Shown here piece after piece: positions 52,863 through 62,378 of a stretch of DNA of 64,000 nt; position 1 is the first letter of the stretch; every line of letters begins with the position of its first letter. The notes under the pieces were generated by a model. That model was not told the DNA's origin, did no database searches, and worked only from the letters and a program-made list of their open reading frames with translations. The DNA comes from Hippasteria phrygiana (taxonomy: Eukaryota > Echinodermata > Asteroidea > Valvatida > Goniasteridae): positions 2,015,933 to 2,079,932 of the forward strand of contig JAZGUH010000272.1 of NCBI GenBank assembly GCA_037893225.1, in the 5' to 3' direction. A program made the translations under genes and the position numbers.

Positions 52863-53042
52863 TTATTTTCTTGATTTTGTGCAAATTTTGGTGTGTAGTA
52901 ACCCAGCAAAATTTTGAATTAAATTTGTGGTATTTTTAGACTATTTTGTTTTTTTTAAATTTGACGTATGTACCTACAGTAAAATTGGGGAAGAAAGTGA
53001 AAAAATAGGATTTGTCGCTGAATCGGCATTTACCATACTACT
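52863..53042. repeat. Right terminal inverted repeat, outer part
   Basis: Starts TTATTTTCTTGATTTTGTGC and ends CCATACTACT. It is the inverted counterpart of 34860-35039 with only a few differences. Confidence 0.88.
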
Positions 53043-53048
53043 CAGCGA
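53043..53048. repeat. Target-site duplication, right copy
   Basis: CAGCGA following the element end, matching 34855-34860. Confidence 0.75.
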
Positions 53049-53631
53049 CCCACACAGCGAGTATCCAGGCCACCACACTTGTAGGGCTAGCAGTTTGCAT
53101 TAAACATCTTTGTACCCCCCCCCCCCCCCCCCCCCAACTGTTAATTTAGTTTTGACTTGCTATACTTTTTTACTTAATTCGTTGCTCTCAGATTCCTGAG
53201 TAGAGTTCCCCGTCCAAACTTTCAGACACTCGACTCGCTTGGCTGTCTCATCGCAACCTTTTACTGTTGTTTTTCCAAAGGCTAGCCTGTGAGATAAAAC
53301 AACTATTGCAAGACATCTTGGGCATAAAATTGCATGCAATTTTGTGATGTAAACATTTCTATGCCATAACACTTATTCATTAGAAAGAATAAAAACAACA
53401 ATTTATCAAACCCTGAATTCCAATCCTGCTCACATGTAAATTTTAAACATGGGTCTTGAACTGTTGATAGTAACTGATATGATTTCTGGTTTTAGACCAA
53501 AGGTTACGTTCTAGGCATACTACAGTTTTTGTTGATGTAAAGGTCTCATCTGCATACATTTAGGCCTATTTGTTCAAATACAGATTACGGAAAATAAATG
53601 TGCACTTTGACCAGCAGGTATCTGTGTACCA
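53049..53631. promoter_or_regulatory. Region upstream of ABHD14-like gene, with poly-C tract
   Basis: Would hold the ABHD14 promoter and 5' leader. A C run of about 19 lies at 53117-53135. No TATA box could be assigned. The Polinton ends at the left edge of this region. Confidence 0.4.
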
Positions 53632-53806
53632 ATGAACAACGAACGCACCTGCATGGCACAAACGACTCTCTCGGCACGAGGTGTGACTATCCTTGTGCTG
53701 CTGGTCCTCGGGCTGATCATTTTCTACAGGACTTTCTTTGGAGCCCAACCCCAAAGTGTTGAAGACATTAACCAGAGGGAAGATCATCTCCATCAGATTC
53801 AAATAG
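53632..53806 (+). CDS. ABHD14A: ABHD14-type hydrolase, exon 1 (membrane anchor)
   Basis: Encodes the N-terminus of a 290-residue alpha/beta hydrolase in five exons. The first 58 residues include one hydrophobic helix (RGVTILVLLVLGLIIFYRTF, about 16-35), so the protein is a single-pass membrane or secretory-pathway protein like ABHD14A rather than the soluble ABHD14B. The donor AATAG|GTACGT leaves phase 1. The start ATG has a fair context (ACCAATG) and no better in-frame ATG was seen upstream. The enzyme family acts on acyl substrates (ABHD14B has been described as a lysine deacetylase); the substrate of this one is unknown. Confidence 0.75.
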
Positions 53807-54309
53807 GTACGTGTACGTTTACGTCACTGATTTGTTAGTTTAATCCCAACCTCACCTAAAGCTGCAAAATACTACTGGTAGTAAACTGGAGTATCAGTAC
53901 TCTTACTACACTGGCATAGTAGACATTATGTAGTACTTTGTAGTATACTTTACCCCAAATGACAGTTGTATTCGAGTCCCTGCAAATCCTTTCACAAGTC
54001 CTTTGGAAAGCCCAGTCAGAAGTCCTTTCATAAAGCCAGTCACAAGTAACTGGATGAACAATGACAAAGGAATGCCTTTTTGTCAAAGGCTTTTGATGGA
54101 CTTGCAGGGACTTGTGAAAAGACTTGCAGGGACTCGAATACAACTCTGCCAAATAAATGCCTGGGACATTAGGGTTAATGAAATTTGTAATGCATTTATA
54201 CAGTAATGACAATTCAAAATTCAAACAAACAAAAAGTCGAAAGTTGCCCAAATGTAACTGAAGCAAAAACTCTGTACAGTCACTTTTCTCATCAGATGTA
54301 GAACGAAAA

Positions 54310-54466
54310 GCTATGCCAATAGCTTTTTCCCTCGTTCTGTATATCTGTGGAACTCTTTGCCAGGTGCATGTTTTCCTTCATCTTATGATCTCTCCTGTTT
54401 CAAGAGGAATGTTACTTCCTATCTCTTCTTTCTTTGGTTTTTCCCTTTCCTTGTACTATTGTAGCT
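54310..54466 (+). pseudogene. LINE ORF2 C-terminal end (CR1/Jockey-like)
   Basis: Translates as FFPRSVYLWNSLPGACFPSS then YDLSCFKRNVTSYLFF and stops at TAG near 54466. The FFPR-x-x-x-LWNSLP motif with a following L-x-x-FK-R-x-V/L is the typical end of non-LTR retrotransposon polyproteins. 5'-truncated, as usual for LINE insertions. Confidence 0.65.
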
Positions 54467-55254
54467 CCATACCTTGAGTGGCTTTTAGCCTTGTTTGGGG
54501 CGAACTTGCATTAACAAAAATGTCATTTCTATTAATTCCTCAGTGATTCTCCAACCTTTATCAAGTGTTTGCTATCTAAATTGTTAAATATAAATTGCAA
54601 GTTTTGTAAGCAATTTTCCTCAGTTGGTTTCAGTGTAGTGTTGGTCCGCCGATCTGGTTAATTCTTACAGTATGCCTAAATTATATGTGGGGCATTAAAG
54701 ATATACATGTACATGTACACATACATGTAAATGTATTTTGTTTAGTTCCTGCGTGATTTTTTTGCTTTTGATATCGACCCTGTAACCACGCACCGTTATT
54801 TTAGCAATTGTACATGTAGTTTGTGGTACATTGTAGTCTGTGAATGAAGGCCTGCCAGAAAGTCACGTTGGGATTGTTCACCTTTAATACTGTATGATTT
54901 TTTGAATGTTTCCTAACCCAGGATGAGTGCTGGGTCCATCACTTTAAGCCAGAGGCAAAGTGGAAACACACGTCCTCACCCCCTCCAAAGAAGGCCAAGG
55001 TCGTTTTGATGCCAAATTTTGTCAATTTTTACGAAGTCGTCTACGAACCACCAAATACGGTCTTATTACCTGGAAACAAATAATGCAATTAGTTATCAAA
55101 AGAGTTGAAATAAATGCTTGCTGAATTGCATTGATCTGGCATTATTCCTTCAGAGTCAACCTATGAACTTTTCAGCCGACCCTCGTACATATATCTACTC
55201 AAAATAATGAAACATGAAAATGAATTAAAATAATTTAAGGAAAATGTAACCCGC

Positions 55255-56030
55255 AACCTGCAACCCGTCTGCCAAGCATGTCCCATGCATGCTCTGTAGG
55301 GTTTAGGTCAGGGCAGGGCATGGTGTTGATTTTAATTCCCTCAAGAAAGTTCATGGGCACTCGTGCAGTGTGTGGACGAGCATTATTTGGGCACCCAGGA
55401 TGAAATGTTCCCCTACGGCACCAGCAAATGGCCTCATCATGGGCTCCAGTATCTCACCAGCTATCACAATGAGGTCCGTACGCCTGTCCAGACAGGTACA
55501 TGTACGCACCCAGACCATAACTGACCCACCTCCATAGTGGTCAATTTTGACAATGTTAGTTTGAATATCGTTCCCCTGAGCATCTCCAAACCCTCACACG
55601 TCTGTCATTGGTTGAAACAGTGAACCTGCTTTCATTAGAGAACAGTACTGGCGCCCACTGGTCCACCTGCCAAACTTGATGGTCTCTGGCAAACTCCAGC
55701 CGGGCTCTGCGGTGTCATGGGGTCAAAATCAGGCCTCTGGCTGGTCGTTTGGCTTTCGTATACCGTACCATCTTCATGCAGACGATTCCTCACTGTTTGG
55801 CTGTATACATTGACATCAGTTGCCCTCTGGAAGTATGTCGCTAAGTACGTATCTAGCAGTACTTTGTCGGTTTCGACGTGCCAGGATCCTCGGGGTATCG
55901 GTCCTGATGAGGGGCAGTCATACATGTACGTCTGCGGCCCTGACATGGCCTCTTCATGTACAACATACCATGTTCCTGAAAGAAAGTGTCTCCACAGACG
56001 GTCACATTGATATCTTTTTGTCGGCACACC
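55255..56030 (-). pseudogene. Tc1/mariner-type transposase relic
   Basis: On the minus strand in order: VYSQTVRNRLHEDG (about 55800, helix-turn-helix end), a run like TPQSPAGVCQRPS out of frame for RHR-x-x-RL-x-F-A-R, QWAPVLFSNESRFTV (second catalytic Asp replaced by Asn in the DESRF-type motif), HYGGGSVMVWV (about 55535), and near 55300 the piece matching PALT-PDLNPIEHMWD. Several frameshifts and stops. It lies in ABHD14 intron 1, opposite in strand. Confidence 0.7.
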
Positions 56031-56216
56031 TCATGATTTTTGTCATCCTAACTCTTGCTAAGTTGAAAAAAACGAAGAAGAAAATCTAAATCTTTATTTC
56101 TTATATATTCATCATTGTTTCAGAATCCTTTCTAACATTTTTCTCATTTTGATTTCCGTTAATCATATTGTTTTGTAACTTTTGCCCAACATATATGTAA
56201 TTTCATTTTGTTTCAG

Positions 56217-56344
56217 CATCATTAGGACTTCTCGGCATGTCGAACTGGGAGGAGATTAAGAAGGAAGCACTATCCAGGAAGGAGTTAAAGGTCACAGATG
56301 GCAAGATTGATATTGGGGGAAAGGGCACAGCATTCAGACGCGAG
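56217..56344 (+). CDS. ABHD14A: ABHD14-type hydrolase, exon 2
   Basis: The acceptor TTTCAG and donor GAG|GTAGGT frame 128 bases that complete a phase-1 codon and end in phase 0. They encode residues 59-101, including EIKKEALSRKELKVTDGKID and GTAFRRE. The V-x-DGKIDI-x-G-x-x-x-FRRE stretch corresponds to the strand before the hydrolase core in ABHD14 proteins. Confidence 0.75.
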
Positions 56345-57514
56345 GTAGGTCATTATCTTCAAACAAGAAAATGCATGGCCATCGGTATGATGTGTAGATT
56401 TATCATAAAGATGTCCACCAAGTGAAGGGCACTGGGCTTTTCAAATCTGTATCCATAATTGCACTCATACACATAGGTGCATATTTTTGCTCCTGTGAGG
56501 TGAGAAGAATGTTATTTTGCACAAGGACACGAGAGGCATACTCCCGTGGCTTATAGGCCTGTTCATTTTGGATGAATATAGTATTCGATTATTCCAAACT
56601 GGGTTTAACCGAATATTCGATACTCGCCGATCAAGTTTTTCACGCGTCAGCTGCAACTGCATGCCGTGCTGATAAAAAGCGCGCCGGTGTTTTACGTGCG
56701 GCAATCAAAAAGTATTTAATAAACCAGTTGGTACTTTTATCACCCGTTTAAAAACCACCCGTGTGACAGGCTCTCGACCAATAAGAAAGGGTAAACTGTC
56801 TTAGGTATTTATGAATGGACTTGAAGTGGCCTTTAAAATGGACCGATCCTTTGGTTCGGTCAATTTAAAGCCACCATGCCCCTCCTCGGCCATTATTGAT
56901 GTTGGTAAAGATCGGGCCATATCGCATTTACCCCGCTACTTACTTGTATGCATACTTTGGGGGAGGTGAGGTGGTCTCACCAGTGGTGGAAGTTACCCCG
57001 CCTAGGTCTAAAGGTCTGAAAATTGGGATAGTTTCTTTGGTATCTATTGAAGATTTATTTTCTGTTTAGATCTGGACCAAGGAAAACTGTAAGGATGGTA
57101 GTTCTGGCAACCTAAAATGTGGCCAACCCAACCACCTCTGTTGTAACCCTCTACCTAGAGTGGCTTTTAGCCTGTTTTTAGTGACTTCCATGAAAACCCT
57201 AACCCCCTAATGGTTCCGTAGGACTACCTGCTAAATCCAACAGAGTCCAACGGTGACTCATATGAGTTTCCTGCTCAATCCAACGCAGTCTAACATGCCA
57301 AGTTGTTGGGTACCTAAACATTAAAAAAATGACTTGCCTGCTAAATCCAACAGTCTTAGGTTTCAATTGCCTGCTGAATCCAACAGGATTGTAACACCAT
57401 GAGTTAGCTGCTCGATCCAACAGGGTCCAATGGAAATATCAAATAGTTGGATCTTGGATTCAGCAGGGTTAAGGTTAAAAGAATACTTTTAGCTGTGAGT
57501 ATTTGTAATTTCAG
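56345..57514. other. ABHD14 intron 2 with dispersed repeats
   Basis: About 57010-57200 is the second copy of the repeat at 5025-5215. About 57225-57470 contains at least five spaced copies of CTGCT(A/G/C)AATCCAACAG, an irregular minisatellite. No exon. Confidence 0.55.
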
Positions 57515-57659
57515 GTTGTGGACACGACCGTGGATTCACCCAATGGCGTTTTCCTCCTCCTGCATGGGATGAGATTCAAGTCTGACACTTGGCTGGAGCT
57601 AGGAACTCTCCACGTCATGGCCACCTATGGCTACAGGATGATTGCTGTAGATTTGCCAG
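57515..57659 (+). CDS. ABHD14A: ABHD14-type hydrolase, exon 3 (oxyanion region)
   Basis: Acceptor ATTTCAG and donor CCAG|GTACAA; phase 0 in, phase 1 out. It encodes residues 102-149: [39 protein letters not shown] and [22 protein letters not shown] is the HG-x-x-F/S-x-S-x-x-W oxyanion loop typical of ABHD14 proteins. Confidence 0.85.
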
Positions 57660-60443
57660 GTACAATATGCAGCATTCCTGCCGGATTTTGAAGTTTTGAT
57701 CTTGCCAAGGGCTTTCGTGGTTTGAGCATGTCTTTGCAATATTACAACGAAAGCTTTCACTCAAATTGTTTCTACAAAATTTATTCTACATGTAGGAGCA
57801 TCAGCGTTTTTACACGTGGCTTTTGGATGACTACCAAGTTTAGATTGGAATTAGCCTTCGCACAGTCTGTATGTAAAAGCATTTTCGACATTAGTTTGAT
57901 GTTATGCTGTTTTCAGAGAGTTCATGAAGAACCTTGGAACCTTTAAAGTGCTTCTCAAAGTCGGAACGTTCCACATAGAATGTTGCCTGTTCTACTCGGG
58001 AACACCCGCTGTTGGTCACCACCTTGAGAACACTGTGCAATCCTGTGTGCGAACAATAAGCCTTTTCACAAATTCAATTATGCGTGCGCCACATCAGATT
58101 TAACAATTTGGTTTTGGGAGATAAACAAAGCTGATAATTGTACACAAGTCTAGGAATGACGTGGTATCCGAATCCGCATTCTACAATTTTTCATGTAATC
58201 AAAAAGAAGATGGAAACTTTTCGCACAAAAGTTGGAGCATAAAAACATCTTTAAACCACAATGCCGTAAAAAAATTAACATTTTGCATTTCCTTCAAAAT
58301 AAGAACTGTTCTTTCATTTTATTGGTAACCCACTATGATTTTGCATGCGTATGGCGAACCATTTATCATCTCTTGAAAATTTATCTTGAATTATGATGTC
58401 CGTACATGTACGCGCGTTGGAATTGTGAAGAGTGGAATGGCCTGCTCAAGTTGCAGGCTTCCAAGTATTCCTACTTTTTCCTATATTTTTTGTTTACCTT
58501 CCTCCTACTTTTCCTACTTTTTCTTATTTATTTTTTACCTTCCTCCTACTTTTCCTACTTTTTATCTTGAAATTCCTATTTTTCCTACTTTTTTGTCACA
58601 CAATAGTGTCATTTATTGGTTGTTTGTTCAATTCCTTTATTGTTTGTTAGTACCCGTTTTCACTTTTTGCCTGTCTAATTAACTGTGCCATTGGTTGTTT
58701 ACCAGTTTTTAGTGTCTGTCTGTGTGACTGCTTGAATGGGTGTGTTTTTGCTCCTTCAATCTGTTTGTTTTATATGGTTTGGCTCAGTGTTGCATTGCAT
58801 GTTCATGTTTGTGTAGATCACACATTATTGTTGCCTTTTGGGGATTTTTGTCTTTCTATATTTTTTACTTATATTTACCATCCCCCAACTAAAATCTTCG
58901 TTCTTTACAGTGTTGTCTGTTTAATGTGTAAACTGAGTTCTTGTCCATCTGAATATTAAATGGTCTGTTTGACTTGTCAAGGTAATGTTTATTCTTCTTA
59001 TATTATATATATATATATGTATATATATGTGAAATGAATTCGGGATATGAGTTGGATCAGCTTTGGCATGTTTATTTCTGGACAGACTGTTTCGTGCCGT
59101 GTGGCACACGGCACTGAATTTGTTTCATAAATATAGCTCTACAGAGATGTATCGAGCACTTTGGATTGTGATAAATGCCAATTTCATTGGATATATATAT
59201 ATATATATATTTATTAGCCTCTTAATTTTTACAGATTTATTTTAATTTTTACAGATTTTTAGTTTTTATTTAATGAGTGTTTCATCTTAAGATTGGATTG
59301 ATAAGCTCTCGAGTCACAGTGATTAGGTTCGCTTTTATTAATCCTGGCCATCTTAGAATGAATTGTTTGTTTTGTCATGTTTCTATCTTGCCTTTACGAT
59401 TAATGTTGCCTTTAATTATTAGCCTGTGTGTTCAATTGCTGCTTTATTAGTTGTTACTTGGACTTTCAATTTTTGCTCTCTACACCCATACCCATTCTCT
59501 TCTCTCCCATCCCCAGCCACTTACTCCTGCTTTTTAAATCAATCCATTTATTATTTTCAGTCTGTTCATTTATAAACTAGACATCCTGTTACCTATCCTA
59601 TTATATATTGATTTATTTGATTACTCTCATGTATGTCTGTATGATTGTTGCGTATTTTGGCCGAATAAATAATAATAATAATAATAATAACAACAAAAAC
59701 TACTCCTGACATGCCTGAAAGTCTGCAAAAGTCCTACTTTTATCCTGATTTTGTCCTCCAACCTGGGTCTGCTTGAAAGCCTGAAGTTGGGAATGCACCG
59801 GGAACACAGTGTTCCTGAAATGAACATTCCAAAAGGGACAGGAACAGGAACGGTTCAACTTGTCAGATACTCCCTTAACCCTAACTACCCCAAAGCCTTG
59901 CAAACTCCAACAGCAGGTTTTGTCAAGTTTTTTATGAGTTCAGTACTGCAGGGCCTTGGCACCATTACTTACATGGAGCTATAATGCCCAAATTTTTCAA
60001 AGAATGTGCCATAGGTATACTGCACAGTGTTGGATTTTGACAGGTTGAGGAAGCTTCTTAGTAAAAATGCCTAGGGGGTTAGGGTTACTTTACATGGGGC
60101 TAGATTTCCCAACAAAGAAAAGGAGCCATTAGTTTACTGCACAGTTTTGGATTTTCAAAGTGAACAAAGAAAACTGGCAGTAACAGGATTTGAACCTGCA
60201 ACCTCTGGAATACCAAACCAGTGCTCTACCAACTGAGCTAAGTGCCCTATGTTAGTGGTCTCCCAAATTGTCAGTGGCTTTGTTCGGGTGGAGATTTTGG
60301 CAGATTTAGGATTGTTCGTAGAAAAAATGCCTAAGGTGGTAGTATCGAGTACCATTATGCCATGTTATTTTGTTCAATATAATTATGCTGTCAGTTTAAC
60401 ACAAAAAGCTCTCGTATTCCCTACGTTCTGCTTTTGTTATCAG
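57660..60443. other. ABHD14 intron 3 with low-complexity DNA and a SINE
   Basis: About 58460-58600 is CCTACTTTT-rich. TA-dinucleotide runs lie near 58990-59030 and 59190-59210, and an AAT run near 59664-59690 ends a stretch (TTTTGGCCGAATAAATAATA) that looks like a LINE 3' end. A minus-strand tRNA-derived SINE is at about 60170-60250 (B box GGTTCAAATCCTG-type, A box TAGCTCAGTTGGTAGAGC). No extra exon. Confidence 0.5.
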
Positions 60444-60676
60444 GATATGGACAAACGGAAAAAATAGAGGGTGTGAAGGAGATTGCGTTCATGACGGAAC
60501 TTCTGAAGAGCCTCAGGATTGGGGAAGCTGGTCGGGTCATCATTGTCAGCCCCTCCATGAGTGGCTCCTATTCGCTGCCGTTTCTCATGAAGCACCAGGA
60601 AAAGTTTGCCGGATATGTGCCAGTGGCACCAATCAACACCGAAAAGTACACACTGGAGGATTACACAAAGATACAG
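60444..60676 (+). CDS. ABHD14A: ABHD14-type hydrolase, exon 4 (nucleophile)
   Basis: Acceptor TTATCAG and donor ACAG|GTAGGT; 233 bases, ends in phase 0 at residue 227. Contains VIIVSPSMSGSYSLPFLMKH, where Ser 187 in S-P-S-M-S is the expected nucleophile; ABHD14 proteins use SPS-x-S in place of G-x-S-x-G. YVPVAPINTEKY then follows as in the family. Confidence 0.88.
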
Positions 60677-62186
60677 GTAGGTTTAATATAGGGGTGTTCA
60701 TCGGAACTGGGTACCCCCGAGTACCCGACCGTTCATATCAGGAACCGGTTCCAGATTATGGAATCGAGTACCCGTACAACTTTACATTATCGCATTGTAA
60801 CTTCCCAGACAATGAACAAAGGAAAGGTTTTAAATGTTATTTGTTGGAAATTTTCAAAATTAAAACCCGACTACATGGGAAACCAGCACAGATTTCACGT
60901 TTATGGCGCTCACGAAAATTGACAATAGAGGGATTTACCGGTCGTGGTTTTTCTAGTCAAGGCATGGATAAGAGCCTCGACGAGACATAATAGCATGCCT
61001 CATCCACCATAAATACAACTGTATAAAGCTTCCGGATAGCCATCTTTTGTGATATGCCGGAGCATGCACGAGCCGGCACATGCAAAGGCGGAGAAGTGAT
61101 CATGTTTACTAAACAGGCATGAGATTTTTCAGACTTTTGTCTGCAATAAGACTTTTTGAAACTCAGAGAAAGACATTTTTACAACTTCCGGGATTGAAAG
61201 TTTTGGGTTAGGTTTCTTTAACGGGTACCCGGGTACCCGTATTTTTTTCAATCGGGTACCCGTATTTTTTTCAATCGGGTACCCGGTTCTTTTACCACCC
61301 GTAAATGCACACCCCTAGTTTAATAGTCTTAACACTCTTCTTGGGCCCAATTTCTCCGACCCTAACTGTAGCAGAACATGGACTGACCATTTGCATAGGT
61401 TAGCATGTGGACTTCCTGTATTTAGGGATTCTGTGCTTATGTAGTCAGCGCAGAATTTCTTTGGTAACTTGGTTATACCACAGAATTGCAGGCTGAAAGC
61501 GCAGGATTGAGTGTTACGGAATCTACAATGTCTGGTCCAGGTTTTCAGGTAAAGGTCGCGTCTAGCTTGCACACCTAAGCAAGCTTGGCATAAATTCACA
61601 CTTTCAAGTATTCCTATTTGATCTTTCTTTCCTCATTTTGTTTACCTTGCTCCTACTTTTTTTCTTGAAATTCCTATTTTCTCCTACTTTTTCCTACATT
61701 TTTGTCCCACAACTCTGAAAAATGAAATCTCATTTTTTTTAATAACTGTTACACACACTGTCAATGGAAATCACACAATGAAGGGCTTGGGTGCAGGAGT
61801 ACTGCAACTCTACTTCCAAGAGCTTAGTTGAGTATGGAGCCACAAGTGTTGTAAGTACAGAACATGCCAAACGAGGCTTGTTATGCTGTGGACATGGGTG
61901 AGTTTCAGCGAAAATTTCTCCTGAAAGCCCGCAAAAGTCCTACTTTTTCCTGATTTTGTCCTCCAAAGTCCTTTTTTTTTTCAATGTTGATCCTATTATT
62001 CTCCTACTTTTCTACCTGATGAGTCTGCTTGAAACCCTGCAAATTGTTATTCCTGCAAAGAGATGTTTTGCTATTGTTTGCAGATAATTGATCAAGAGGG
62101 GGACTCATTATTACATATTTTCAGTTGGAATTTGGTTAACTTACATCAAGTACGTAATGAATTCATATTTTTATTCTTTAACACAG
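60677..62186. other. ABHD14 intron 4
   Basis: Holds the hAT-type MITE listed next and, further on, CTACTTTTTCCTACTTTTT-rich sequence (about 61640-61990) like that in intron 3. No exon. Confidence 0.5.
60689..61317. mobile_element. hAT-type MITE with 8-bp target duplication
   Basis: Ends TAGGGGTGT and ACACCCCTA, flanked by GTTTAATA on both sides (60681-60688 and 61318-61325), which is the 8-bp duplication of hAT elements. The interior has repeated GGGTACCCG words and no transposase. It begins 12 bp after the exon 4 splice donor. Confidence 0.8.
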
Positions 62187-62378
62187 GTACCCACGTCGAT
62201 TATCTACGGAGCCAAGGATACCGAACTAGGGGAGGGATCATTGAAGTACCTCCGCAAACTCCCCAATTCTGAGATTCACAAAATTGAGGCTGCAGGTCAC
62301 GCCTGCTACTTGGACCAACCGCTCGTTTTTCACAAGCACCTGCACGAGTTTGCTGTGAAGGTCTTTCCTAAGAAGTAA
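62187..62378 (+). CDS. ABHD14A: ABHD14-type hydrolase, exon 5 (Asp and His of the triad, stop)
   Basis: Acceptor ACACAG; 192 bases in phase 0 to the TAA at 62376-62378. Encodes VPTSIIYGAKDTELGEGSLK, YLRKLPNSEIHKIEAAGHAC and YLDQP-x-x-FHKHLHEF. Asp 238 in YGAKDTE and His 265 in AAGHACYLDQP complete the catalytic triad. The predicted protein is 290 residues, near the ABHD14A length. Confidence 0.88.
   Translation, partial: VPTSIIYGAKDTELGEGSLKYLRKLPNSEIHKIEAAGHACYLDQPLVFHKHLHEFAVKVFPKK

Larger units (their letters stand above)
34860..53042. mobile_element. Polinton/Maverick (adintovirus-like) virus-type DNA transposon, nearly complete
   Basis: An 18.2-kb unit bounded by inverted repeats starting AGTAGTATGG and by a 5-6 bp direct repeat. 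About 2.3 kb of it is a later insert in the right repeat, so the original was about 15.9 kb, within the usual 15-20 kb. The genes are intronless, tightly packed and AT-rich, unlike the flanking DNA. Diagnostic proteins are a protein-primed type B polymerase, an RVE integrase, a packaging ATPase and capsid candidates. Most frames are open, which implies recent insertion or an active lineage; only the penton-like locus is clearly broken. The right end is 590 bp upstream of the ABHD14 start codon. Confidence 0.9.
53807..56216. other. ABHD14 intron 1, holding two retro/transposon relics
   Basis: Besides the LINE tail and the Tc1 relic listed separately, about 53960-54140 is self-complementary (GTATTCGAGTCCCTGCAA against TTGCAGGGACTCGAATAC), a small foldback. 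ACATGTACATGTA runs occur near 54705. No extra exon was recognised. Confidence 0.5.
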
